A DNA stretch of 6,860 nt, taken from the NCBI GenBank assembly GCA_046484845.1, contig JAWOIB010000064.1:1-6860 (forward strand), given 5' to 3'. Every line of letters begins with the position of its first letter. The stretch's first letter is position 1. A program made the position numbers and the translations under genes. Below are positions 1 through 5,683 of this stretch, piece by piece. A model generated the notes under the pieces. The model ran no database searches and was not told the DNA's origin. It was given only the letters and a program-made list of their open reading frames with translations. Source of the stretch: DSBX01 sp046484845 (GTDB lineage: Bacteria > Hydrothermota > Tepidihabitantia > Tepidihabitantales > Tepidihabitantaceae).

Positions 1-24
1 ACACAAAGAAAGGCTGGTGAAGGT

Positions 25-174
25 ATGTTCTGGACAATAGCTCTTATCCTGCTGGTGCTGTGGGCGCTTGGTTTCTTCGCGTTCAGCATCAGTACCCCGT
101 TCATCCATGTATTGGTCGTGATCGCGCTCGTGCTGGTCATCTGGCGGCTGGCGACGCGTAGAAGCCGGGGGTGA
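25..174 (+). CDS. Lmo0937-type small membrane protein, first copy
   Basis: This 49-residue protein starts MFWTIALILLVLWALG. It consists of two hydrophobic helices (about residues 3-21 and 28-43) joined by a short loop containing STPFIH, and ends in a basic tail (RLATRRSRG). A Leu/Val/Trp-rich first helix, a Gly/Ser/Pro-His turn, a second helix ending in Trp/Tyr-Arg-Leu, and a length near 50 residues are the pattern of the Lmo0937 family of tiny membrane proteins, whose molecular function is unknown. An AAAGG ribosome site lies at 9-13. The next gene begins one base after this stop and encodes a paralogue, so the two are almost certainly co-transcribed and coupled. The family call rests on the remembered pattern, not on an alignment. 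Confidence 0.8.
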   Translation: MFWTIALILLVLWALGFFAFSISTPFIHVLVVIALVLVIWRLATRRSRG

Positions 175-175
175 G

Positions 176-355
176 ATGAGCGCGAAGCAGAAGCAGGCTG
201 GCGCAGGCCTGTTCTGGGCGATGGCCATCGTCCTGCTGGTACTGTGGCTGGCCGGTCTGCTTACGGGAATCGGCGGCCCGCTGGTTCACATCCTGCTCGT
301 CATCGCGCTTGTGCTGATTATCTACCGACTGGCGAAGGGCAGGAGGATTCCGTGA
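176..355 (+). CDS. Lmo0937-type small membrane protein, second copy
   Basis: This 59-residue protein is a clear paralogue of the preceding gene. LFWAMAIVLLVLWLAGLL matches FWTIALILLVLWALGFF, the turn GGPLVHILLVIALVL matches TPFIHVLVVIALVL, and both end in a short basic tail. It differs by a polar N-terminal extension of about ten residues (MSAKQKQAGA). The ATG lies one base after the upstream stop, and a GGGGGTG stretch overlapping that stop serves as the ribosome site, so translation is probably coupled. An AGGAGG near its 3' end (341-346) points to a further start at GTG 352. Tandem duplication is the simplest origin. The function of the family is unknown; a role at the envelope or in stress is only a guess. 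Confidence 0.8.
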   Translation: MSAKQKQAGAGLFWAMAIVLLVLWLAGLLTGIGGPLVHILLVIALVLIIYRLAKGRRIP

Positions 356-678
356 GCGGCGAACGAGTTATGAGCAAGGAAGCAAACAGCATCCGTAAGT
401 TCCCCCGAGCACCGCGCCTTGCGGATGAGACCGCCGGGGAGAAGCGCAAGGAGGGGCATGGGTGCGTCGTCGGGAAGCGCAATGGGACGCGGCGGCGGGC
501 GGGTTGCTCCTCGGGCTCCTGGTCGGACGGCGACGACAGGCGGCCCACGGCATGCGGTTCATGCCGGCGGTCGTCTCCGGGCTGTTCGGCCGTTGCGTTG
601 ACGGCCTGGTGGTCAGCCCGAAGACCGGGGCGGCCGTGGCGCCAGGCATCCGGCGTACCAGTCGTTACCGGGTCATGA
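352..678 (+). CDS. Uncertain third ORF of the small-protein operon, probably frameshifted
   Basis: A GTG at 352 overlaps the previous stop (GTGA). It is preceded at five bases by a strong AGGAGG (341-346), so translation initiation here is credible; an ATG in the same frame lies at 370. The first 30 or so residues are polar and charged and look like a real protein (MSKEANSIRKFPRAPRLADE). After about position 450 this frame becomes an Arg/Ser/Gly-rich string typical of non-coding G+C-rich DNA. In the neighbouring frame, at about 483-540, there is a glycine-rich membrane-like segment (WDAAAGGLLLGLLVGRRR) resembling the C-terminal anchor of DUF883/YqjD-type proteins. A frameshift between 430 and 480 would join the two, but I cannot prove it. 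The distal part also overlaps the decayed regulator fragment. No function is assigned. Confidence 0.3.
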   Translation: MSGERVMSKEANSIRKFPRAPRLADETAGEKRKEGHGCVVGKRNGTRRRAGCSSGSWSDGDDRRPTACGSCRRSSPGCSAVALTAWWSARRPGRPWRQASGVPVVTGS

Positions 679-780
679 AACGCGCAGGAATCGCGCCCCG
701 GCCCGGGGCTGAACCTTCTCGGCAGCGCCGCTCCCTGTTGTCCGCAGGAGAATGGCTGATTCCCCCCGGAGACAACGCCG
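600..780 (+). pseudogene. Decayed fragment of a sigma-54 activator C-terminus (Fis-type HTH)
   Basis: In frame at 648-695 the translation IRRTSRYRVMKRAGIA matches IVRPSLYRIMKRYGIA, the Fis-type helix-turn-helix of the broken NtrC-like gene at the other end of the window, at 11 of 16 residues. At DNA level 630-695 aligns without gaps to 6433-6498 (by hand count 45 of 66 identical). After a 16-base length difference, 725-780 aligns without gaps to 6544-6599 (39 of 56 identical), including GGCTGATTCCC at 754. The second stretch lies beyond the stop codon of the other copy. A five-codon gap precedes the helix (KTG-AA against QTGGNVAEAA). No start, receiver or AAA+ domain is recognisable upstream, so this is a remnant. 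A transposase helix-turn-helix is the main alternative, but the shared downstream DNA argues against it. Confidence 0.45.
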
Positions 781-785
781 CCGAC

Positions 786-861
786 GCGGCGCGGCGGGTC
801 GCGCCGCCGACATCGGCGCCGCTGTCCGGCAACAGCGAGTCTCCCGCCGGAGACACCGGCG
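786..861 (+). promoter_or_regulatory. Dyads upstream of the sigma-54 promoter, possible activator sites
   Basis: Three inverted repeats stand close together. GCGGCGCG (786-793) pairs with CGCGCCGC (800-807) across six bases. CGGCGCCG at 814-821 is a perfect palindrome. CGCCGG-N5-CCGGCG lies at 845-861. The last is centred about 80 bases before the predicted start site, a usual distance for sites bound by sigma-54 activators. A related sequence, CCGGAGACAACGCCG at 766-780, shares 13 of 15 bases with 847-861. Short dyads are common in DNA this rich in G+C, so an operator role is inference. Confidence 0.3.
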
Positions 862-908
862 ACCGTGCCCGCCGGCCGCGCCCGAAGGGGACTGGCAGTG
901 GGCGGCTT

Positions 909-924
909 TGGCACGGCCTGTGCA
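909..924 (+). promoter_or_regulatory. Sigma-54 (RpoN) -24/-12 promoter
   Basis: TGGCACGGCCTGTGCA matches the consensus TGGCACG-N4-TTGCW at 11 of 12 defined positions. The GG and GC elements have the required spacing, and the only departure is G for the first T of the -12 element. Transcription would start near 935 and run towards the 1208-5557 genes, leaving a leader of about 270 bases. No clear sigma-70 promoter was seen between here and 1208. Sigma-54 promoters need an NtrC-type activator, and remnants of such proteins occur on both sides. The promoter call is strong for a motif match but has no experimental support. Confidence 0.6.
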
Positions 925-950
925 GTAACCGGGTTGAGGGATGACTCAAG

Positions 951-1211
951 ATGACGCAATCAGCAACCGGCCCGCAGAGAACATTGACCGGGGCGCAATT
1001 GCGCCCGCAAAGGATATTTCACCGTCCGGGTGATGTGGGATGGCGAGGGGAGCCATCAGACGCCGCTCAGTACCGGGCAATCGCCGCGGTACGACCGTCC
1101 GGAACGACCGCCATTGTCGAACGGCGGGAGCGGCAACGGCCCAATGGCAAGTACCGGATAACCACAACATTTCTCTACCATAGTGGGGAAACAAGGAGGA
1201 CAGACAAATGA
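951..1211 (+). CDS. Doubtful 86-residue leader ORF overlapping the next start
   Basis: This ORF begins 16 bases after the predicted sigma-54 start site, with GAGGG (936-940) ten bases upstream of its ATG. Its stop overlaps the next start as ATGA (1208-1211), a layout typical of coupled genes. Against it, the protein is Arg/Gln/Thr-rich with no recognisable domain, third codon positions are much less G+C-biased than in the genes that follow, and the next gene has its own strong ribosome site inside this frame. It may be a translated leader or no gene at all. Confidence 0.2.
   Translation: MTQSATGPQRTLTGAQLRPQRIFHRPGDVGWRGEPSDAAQYRAIAAVRPSGTTAIVERRERQRPNGKYRITTTFLYHSGETRRTDK
991..1006. repeat. 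Perfect 16-bp palindrome in the operon leader
   Basis: GGGCGCAATTGCGCCC reads identically on both strands. In RNA it would form a six-pair stem with an AATT loop; in DNA it could be a dimeric repressor site just downstream of the promoter. Further short stems follow in the leader: TCACC/GGTGA (1019-1033), GATGGC/GCCATC (1039-1057) and GCCATTG/CAATGGC (1110-1148). The leader is therefore unusually rich in dyads, but I recognise no known riboswitch. Confidence 0.5.
1193..1199 (+). promoter_or_regulatory. Strong ribosome binding site of the 1208 gene
   Basis: AAGGAGG, a full Shine-Dalgarno core, ends eight bases before the ATG at 1208. It is by far the best ribosome site in the window and fixes this start. 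It suggests that the secreted protein is made in larger amounts than the products of the downstream genes, whose sites are AGGA and TGGAGG. Confidence 0.85.
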
Positions 1212-1993
1212 TACGTAAGATAGCTGCAGCCACAATCGTTCTCGGGATGGTTGCGGTGGCCTTCGCGGCCAGCGTTTCGACGGGAAACAGCAACACCGTA
1301 CAGGTGCCGACGCGCACCCCCGCGCTCGAAGCGGGCGAGTGTCACTTCACGGAAAAGACGGTGTGGATGATGAATGAGTGCGGCGAGTGGCAGGAGATGC
1401 CGGTCGGCGGGCTCGGCAACCGCGCCCGGGCCTGGTCCTATGAGATCCTCTACGAGGATTCCTGCAATAAGGTCAACTGGCCGGTCGGACTGAAGAACGA
1501 GGCGGCGGTTGCGCAGTGGATGATCATCAAGATGAACAACGACGGTTTTCACTGGGCGGTCCGCAAGCCCGGTGACTATGTCGCCGACTGCGTCAAGCTG
1601 AGCGTCCGGAGCAACTCCGCGATCGAGATCAGCCTCTCCGGTTTCGAGCACCTGATGGCGGTTGATGAGAACACCATTGACTCGGTCATCGAGGTGAGGT
1701 ATGCGTTCGTGGACCAGGGCGATGTCCCGCCGCCGTACAACGACTCGGCGTGGCTCTCGCCCGAGGCGTGCAACGAGACGTCCTGGCGGATCGAGGACAG
1801 CTATGACCTGCACTGGATCGGCCACACCACGCACATCTGGTCGTCAATCCACGTCGGCCCGTGCAACGGCCCGACCGAGTACGTTGACCGGGACTGGGCG
1901 ATAATCACGGCCAGCCTCGTCAACCAGCAGCCGTGGATCGACCCGGAGACAGGCCTGTTCCAGGGGATGCCCGAGTTCCCGTTCCAGCTGTAA
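1208..1993 (+). CDS. Secreted six-cysteine protein of unknown family
   Basis: The protein has 261 residues. It starts with a typical Sec signal peptide (MIRKIAAATIVLGMVAVAFA), with cleavage likely after residue 20 or 21. The mature part has a Ser/Thr/Asn-rich lead (22-40) and then a globular region rich in Trp, Tyr and acidic residues. Six cysteines at 45, 58, 86, 128, 188 and 219 could form three disulfides. There is no anchor, lipobox or repeat, and I recognise no domain. The ATG sits behind a strong AAGGAGG. The next gene follows after 28 bases and encodes a chaperone-like periplasmic protein, followed by a secretin. First place in the operon with the best ribosome site fits a cargo or structural subunit handled by the downstream proteins. 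That role is inferred from position only; a periplasmic accessory protein is equally possible. Confidence 0.85.
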   Translation: MIRKIAAATIVLGMVAVAFAASVSTGNSNTVQVPTRTPALEAGECHFTEKTVWMMNECGEWQEMPVGGLGNRARAWSYEILYEDSCNKVNWPVGLKNEAAVAQWMIIKMNNDGFHWAVRKPGDYVADCVKLSVRSNSAIEISLSGFEHLMAVDENTIDSVIEVRYAFVDQGDVPPPYNDSAWLSPEACNETSWRIEDSYDLHWIGHTTHIWSSIHVGPCNGPTEYVDRDWAIITASLVNQQPWIDPETGLFQGMPEFPFQL

Positions 1994-2021
1994 GCACAGC
2001 CAACAGAGCCAGGACAGCGTA

Positions 2022-3611
2022 ATGAGCATGGCTCCCCTCGCCAGACACTGCCTGACGCTCCTGTTGCTCGCCGCCCCCGGCGGCCTGCTCGGATCCGGCG
2101 TGACACCGCAGTCGGTCGTGCTCGACCTGCCCGGCGGCGCGCGCAAGCGGCTCGAGTTCACGCTGGTCAACGAAGACCTGGCCCAGGCACAGACCTACCG
2201 TTACTTCGCGGCCCCGTTTGTCCAGCGGGAAAACGGGGCCTACCGGATTGCCGACCAGCCCGACTCGCTGTTCTCCTGCGACCACTGGTTCAACGTCGAG
2301 ACGACATTCGTGACGATACCGCCGAACGAGGGGAAGCTCGTGACCGTCGACGTGGTCGTCCCGGCCAACAGGACCGGGACCAGCTACGGGGCGGTTATCT
2401 TCGACCAGCTGCCCGGGACACCGTCCCTGGGCCAGGGGAGCGCGTCGGTGGGCATGGTGAGACGGACGCCGGCCTTCGTTGAGATCACGTCCGGTGGACA
2501 AAGGTTCCGTCCGCAGGCCTCGCTGGTGAGCCTCCAGGTCGTCCCGGCCGCGAGACTCAAGCAGCACTACGCCGGCAAGGTGCGCTCCGATGCGCTTGGC
2601 GTCGCGGTCGGCGTCAGGAACGACGGGGTGGTTTCCTTCCCGAATCGCGGCCGGCTGGTGATCCGTGATTTGCAGGGCCGGCGGGTGCGGGCCTACCCGC
2701 TCGGCGGCGGCGGCAAGATACTGCCCGGCGCGACCGTCGAACTGGTTTCGGTGATACCGCCCCTGCGCCCGGGCAGCTACTCGGCCGAGGTGACGGTCGA
2801 AACCGGCACCTCGATACCCCTGAAGGGGTCCGCGCCGTTCAACACCGGCGGCGCCGGTCCGACCAGCGGTAAGCTGACCGCGGCCCCGGTGCTCGAGGTC
2901 AGCACAAACCGGGACGACATCGTGTTCGATGCGGCGCCGGGGGCGACCCGGTCCGCCTACGTGACGCTTCGCAATGAGGGCGCCCGGAGCATTCCTCTCA
3001 ACGTGTCGCTGGGCGGCCTGCGCAACTCACCGGAAGGCAGGCTCGAGCAGGCCGACAGCGTCGCCAGCTCAGCCGATTGCCGCCCGTGGCTCGCGGTGGA
3101 GCCGGCGAGTTTCATCCTCGATTCGGGCGCGACCCTGCCGATCCGCGTCACGGCCGTGGTCCCGGCCACCAGCCCGGGCGGCAAGTACGCCGACATCATG
3201 TTCGAGCAGGTGGTTTCTTCGGACCAGCCCGCGTCGGCGCTGCACCTGCCGGTCCTGCTGACGGTCAGGGGCGACTACGCGCGCCGCGCCGAGATAACCC
3301 GCCTCAGCACGATGAACCCCGCGGCCTGGCTGACGCTGACGGTCGCCAACACGGGTGACGTCCATCTCTATCCCAAGGCCCGGGTGATGATACACCGGTT
3401 TAAGGTTGCCGACCCGATGAGCGAGCTCGATTACGACCGGATCGGCCTCTTCGACCTGAGCAGCGACGCGGTGGTCCTGCCCGGTGACTCGGTCGTGCTC
3501 GCCGGCCGGTTCGAGGGAACCGTGCCGAGGGGCAAGTACCGGCTGAACGCAACAGTGGACTGCGGAGAGGGGCTGGTGGTTACGGACAGTGAAACAGTTG
3601 TAGTGAAGTAG
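2022..3611 (+). CDS. Periplasmic protein of duplicated Ig-like domains, assembly-chaperone-like
   Basis: The protein has 529 residues with a signal peptide (hydrophobic core about 11-24) and no later membrane segment. The body is all-beta and built as A-B-A'-B'. A (about 28-130) and A' (about 288-396) share C-x2-W-[FL]-x-V-E (C86, W89; C353, W356), then a VTIPPNEGKLVTVDVVVP-like strand pair and GxxYGAVIFDQ / GGKYADIMFEQ. B (about 165-262) and B' (about 420-517) share a VAVGVRNDG / LTLTVANTG strand and a closing PG-x4-LVS..PPLRPGSYSAEVTV / PGDSVVLAG..VPRGKYRLNATV. The pattern of a Pro-rich strand, 'extra-cytoplasmic' beta sandwich and PxGxYxAxIxFE recalls fimbrial-chaperone and DUF916-like proteins. 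The ATG at 2022 is preferred over 2028 because AGGA (2011-2014) is seven bases away. It probably binds exported substrate or the secretin in the periplasm; this is inference. Confidence 0.88.
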   Translation: MSMAPLARHCLTLLLLAAPGGLLGSGVTPQSVVLDLPGGARKRLEFTLVNEDLAQAQTYRYFAAPFVQRENGAYRIADQPDSLFSCDHWFNVETTFVTIPPNEGKLVTVDVVVPANRTGTSYGAVIFDQLPGTPSLGQGSASVGMVRRTPAFVEITSGGQRFRPQASLVSLQVVPAARLKQHYAGKVRSDALGVAVGVRNDGVVSFPNRGRLVIRDLQGRRVRAYPLGGGGKILPGATVELVSVIPPLRPGSYSAEVTVETGTSIPLKGSAPFNTGGAGPTSGKLTAAPVLEVSTNRDDIVFDAAPGATRSAYVTLRNEGARSIPLNVSLGGLRNSPEGRLEQADSVASSADCRPWLAVEPASFILDSGATLPIRVTAVVPATSPGGKYADIMFEQVVSSDQPASALHLPVLLTVRGDYARRAEITRLSTMNPAAWLTLTVANTGDVHLYPKARVMIHRFKVADPMSELDYDRIGLFDLSSDAVVLPGDSVVLAGRFEGTVPRGKYRLNATVDCGEGLVVTDSETVVVK

Positions 3612-3633
3612 TCCGTTCGATGGAGGCAAACAG

Positions 3634-4938
3634 ATGAAACGTCGGCCGTTTGTGCTTTTCGGTAGTGCCGTCCTGTGGCTGACCGGGCTCGTCGTGTTCG
3701 CGTGGGCACAGGCCCCGTCCGACCCGGTCCCGGCGCAACCGCCGGTGGTCGCGCCGGCGGCCGGTCCCCGCGCCGACACCGGGTCGCGGCAACCGCTGGT
3801 GACCAATGTTTTCCACGAAAGCGACCTCATCCAGGCGCTGATGGATATCAGCTATCAGGTCAGAGTGCCGATCGTCACCGACGGCACGGTCGGCGGCATC
3901 GTTTCCGTTGACCTGAACCAGGTGCCGCTCGAGGATGCGCTCGCCCTGATACTCTACCCGCTCGGGCACACCTTTGCGAGAGTCGGCAATCACTATCTGG
4001 TCGGCTCGACCCGGCCGGCCGCGCCTTCGTTCCCGCTCCTGTCGCGCACCGAGGTGCTGGCCCTGAACTACATCCCGGCCGAGGACGCGTTCAAGCTCCT
4101 CGCCGACTACTACGGTCCTTACCTGAAGCTGAACGCCGCGACCAACACCCTGGTCATCACCGCCGCGTCGCAGATCATCGACCGGGCGCGGCAGGACCTC
4201 ACCCGCATCGACCGGCCGAAGAAGCAGGTGATGATCGAGGTGCTGGTGACCGAGATGTCGACCGCCGCGGCCAAGAGCATCGGCATCGACTGGAGCGGCA
4301 CCCTGTTCAACGGGGCGGATACGCTGCTGCGCACCACCATCGACCTGAGCCAGGTCGGCGACAGCGGTCTCAGCATCGGCGGCGTCTTCCGGCAGTTCAC
4401 CGGCCGCTTCGGCAACTGGGGCTATTCGCTGGTGCCGTCGATCCAGGCGATGGTCCGGGACGGCAACGCCAAGATCAAGGCAAACCCGCGGATCGTCACC
4501 GCGGACGGACAACCGGCCGAGATCGTCATCGCCAAGGAGCAGTACTACCAGTTGCTGACCGGCGCGGGCGCCTACCCGGTGTATCGCCTCGAGAAGATTG
4601 CGGCCGGCGTCTCGATGACGATAACTCCCTACGTTTCGAGCAGCGGTGACATCACCGTGAAGGTCGAGCCGGAGGTGAGCGACGTCGTCGGGACGGGGAT
4701 GGGCCAGTTGCCGATTGTCAGCAAGCGCAGCGCCAAAACCAAGGTTGTCGTGAAGGACGGAGAGGATATCGTCATCGGCGGCCTGACAATGCGGACCGAA
4801 CAGCTCGTCCAGCGCAAGATACCGCTGCTCGGCGACATCCCGATACTCGGTCTGCTTTTCAGCAATACCAAGAAGGTGGTTGAGGAGAATGAAGTCATTA
4901 TCATCGTCACGCCCTACCTGCTCCCCGACACGCGCTGA
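3634..4938 (+). CDS. Short secretin, outer-membrane channel (type II/III secretion and PilQ superfamily)
   Basis: The protein has 434 residues with a signal peptide (KRR, then hydrophobic 6-24, cleavage near AWA/Q). A Pro/Ala-rich linker (28-50) is followed by an STN/N0-like domain (about 57-125), one N1-like ring domain (about 137-195: ALNYIPAEDAF...NTLVITAASQIIDRA) and a secretin domain (about 198-430). Hallmarks are VMIEVLVTEM at 199, NPRIVTADGQPAEI at 284, a VVVKDGEDIVIGGL strand at 371, and the signature KIPLLGDIPILGLLFS (395-410) with IIIVTPYLL at the end. At 434 residues it is short for a secretin: one N1 domain, no AMIN domain, and no C-terminal pilotin-binding tail. TGGAGG (3621-3626) lies seven bases before the ATG. 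It should form a multimeric outer-membrane channel. No ATPase, platform protein or pilin gene accompanies it here. Confidence 0.95.
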   Translation: MKRRPFVLFGSAVLWLTGLVVFAWAQAPSDPVPAQPPVVAPAAGPRADTGSRQPLVTNVFHESDLIQALMDISYQVRVPIVTDGTVGGIVSVDLNQVPLEDALALILYPLGHTFARVGNHYLVGSTRPAAPSFPLLSRTEVLALNYIPAEDAFKLLADYYGPYLKLNAATNTLVITAASQIIDRARQDLTRIDRPKKQVMIEVLVTEMSTAAAKSIGIDWSGTLFNGADTLLRTTIDLSQVGDSGLSIGGVFRQFTGRFGNWGYSLVPSIQAMVRDGNAKIKANPRIVTADGQPAEIVIAKEQYYQLLTGAGAYPVYRLEKIAAGVSMTITPYVSSSGDITVKVEPEVSDVVGTGMGQLPIVSKRSAKTKVVVKDGEDIVIGGLTMRTEQLVQRKIPLLGDIPILGLLFSNTKKVVEENEVIIIVTPYLLPDTR

Positions 4939-4960
4939 CCGGCCGTCGCGCCCCGGCCGC

Positions 4961-5557
4961 ATGCCGCTCCTGCTGCTGCTGGCCGCGGTCGTGGCGACCG
5001 GCCTGGCCGGGGACCCGCGCGCGACGTTTATCGAGCGGGCGGAATTCCGCAACGCCAACTACTTCCGGCTGATGAGTTCTACCCCGTCCGGCGAGGAGAT
5101 CGCGGACCGCTACGGCCCGCGGGCGCTCATTGGCGTTGAATCCCGCGCATTGTCGAAGTACGGCGTCGGGGTGTCGGTCTCGGCCGAGGCCTGGTGGTCG
5201 GCCAGGGATACGCTGGTGACGACGTTCATCCCGCTCAGCGCCGGCCTGCTCTATGGCTACCCATTCTTCGGCGGCGCGGTCGTGCCGTATGCCGGCGTAT
5301 TCGTGTCGTACAGCTTCGCCAGCCTGCGCCACGCGGACGGCGACCTGGTCGTGCGCGGCACCGGGGCCGGCCCGGGCAGCGGTGCCGCCATTGGTGTCGA
5401 ATTCCCACTGTTCGAGAAGTACCGCATCAAGGGCGAGGCCCGGTTCTCAACGTGCCGGATAGCGGTCGGCGGCGACCACCAACGAACGGTTGACTTCTCG
5501 AGGACCGACCTGGGCATCGGCCTCAGTATGGGCCTGACCGACGTCTGTCTGTGGTGA
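4961..5557 (+). CDS. Predicted small outer-membrane beta-barrel protein
   Basis: The protein has 198 residues. A hydrophobic N-terminus (MPLLLLLAAVVATGLAG) looks like a signal peptide without its basic start. The remainder alternates polar and aromatic or aliphatic residues in about eight strand-like stretches (such as ALIGVESRAL, VGVSVSAEAWW, VPYAGVFVSYSFA, SGAAIGVEFPL, YRIKGEARF, TDLGIGLSMGL). It ends in an aromatic residue (CLW), as barrel proteins often do. This fits an OmpA/OmpW-sized eight-strand barrel, but I recognise no family. The start is uncertain. The ATG at 4961 has no ribosome site and lies 22 bases after the secretin stop. An ATG at 4889, inside the secretin gene with AAGGTGG nine bases upstream, would add 24 residues with the missing arginines. 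Position suggests a partner of the secretin. Confidence 0.8.
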   Translation: MPLLLLLAAVVATGLAGDPRATFIERAEFRNANYFRLMSSTPSGEEIADRYGPRALIGVESRALSKYGVGVSVSAEAWWSARDTLVTTFIPLSAGLLYGYPFFGGAVVPYAGVFVSYSFASLRHADGDLVVRGTGAGPGSGAAIGVEFPLFEKYRIKGEARFSTCRIAVGGDHQRTVDFSRTDLGIGLSMGLTDVCLW

Positions 5558-5566
5558 CGCCGGTAC

Positions 5567-5664
5567 CCGGCGGCACCGGGGCAAGCCAACCTGGTGGTTG
5601 CCGCCGGACCAACCGCAACGTCGCGTCTCGCTGCCGGCCCGCAGGTCCTTGCCGAAGCCGGCAG
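5567..5664. repeat. Two G+C-rich hairpins after the operon
   Basis: CCGGCGGCA (5567-5575) pairs perfectly with TGCCGCCGG (5599-5607) over nine bases. CTGCCGGC (5631-5638) pairs with GCCGGCAG (5657-5664) over eight. Both lie within 110 bases of the last stop of the four-gene cluster. Neither is followed by a T-tract, so they are not classic intrinsic terminators. They may block 3' exonucleases or mark a Rho-type end. Confidence 0.4.
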
Positions 5665-5683
5665 ACAGCCTCGGACTGTCAAA

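Noticed and set aside
462..944. Plus-strand open frame of 160 codons taken as an intact gene
   Set aside because: Only the HTH-like stretch at 648-695 and a glycine-rich segment near 500 resemble protein. The rest is Arg/Pro-rich, and the aligned copy has a stop where this frame runs on, so it is a remnant.
318..959. Minus-strand open frame of 213 codons across the upstream region
   Set aside because: It is Arg/Pro/Gly/Ser-rich without domain pattern, and crosses three unrelated plus-strand elements (small-protein gene, HTH remnant, sigma-54 promoter).
941..1033. 30-codon peptide starting at ATG 941 (MTQDDAISNRPAENIDRG...)
   Set aside because: The composition looks protein-like, but the ATG is only about six bases from the predicted start site, with GAGGG directly adjoining it, so there is no usable ribosome site. 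There is too little to call it.
1175..1834. Minus-strand open frame opposite the secreted-protein gene
   Set aside because: Composition is of the shadow type (HLDD, RR, DPP strings). It has no ribosome site, and the plus strand carries a clear signal peptide and a strong Shine-Dalgarno.
3580..5058. Long minus-strand open frame (492 codons) opposite the secretin
   Set aside because: It is antisense to an unmistakable secretin with signature motifs. Its translation is Asp/Arg/Val-rich without domains, as expected for a stop-free shadow in G+C-rich DNA.
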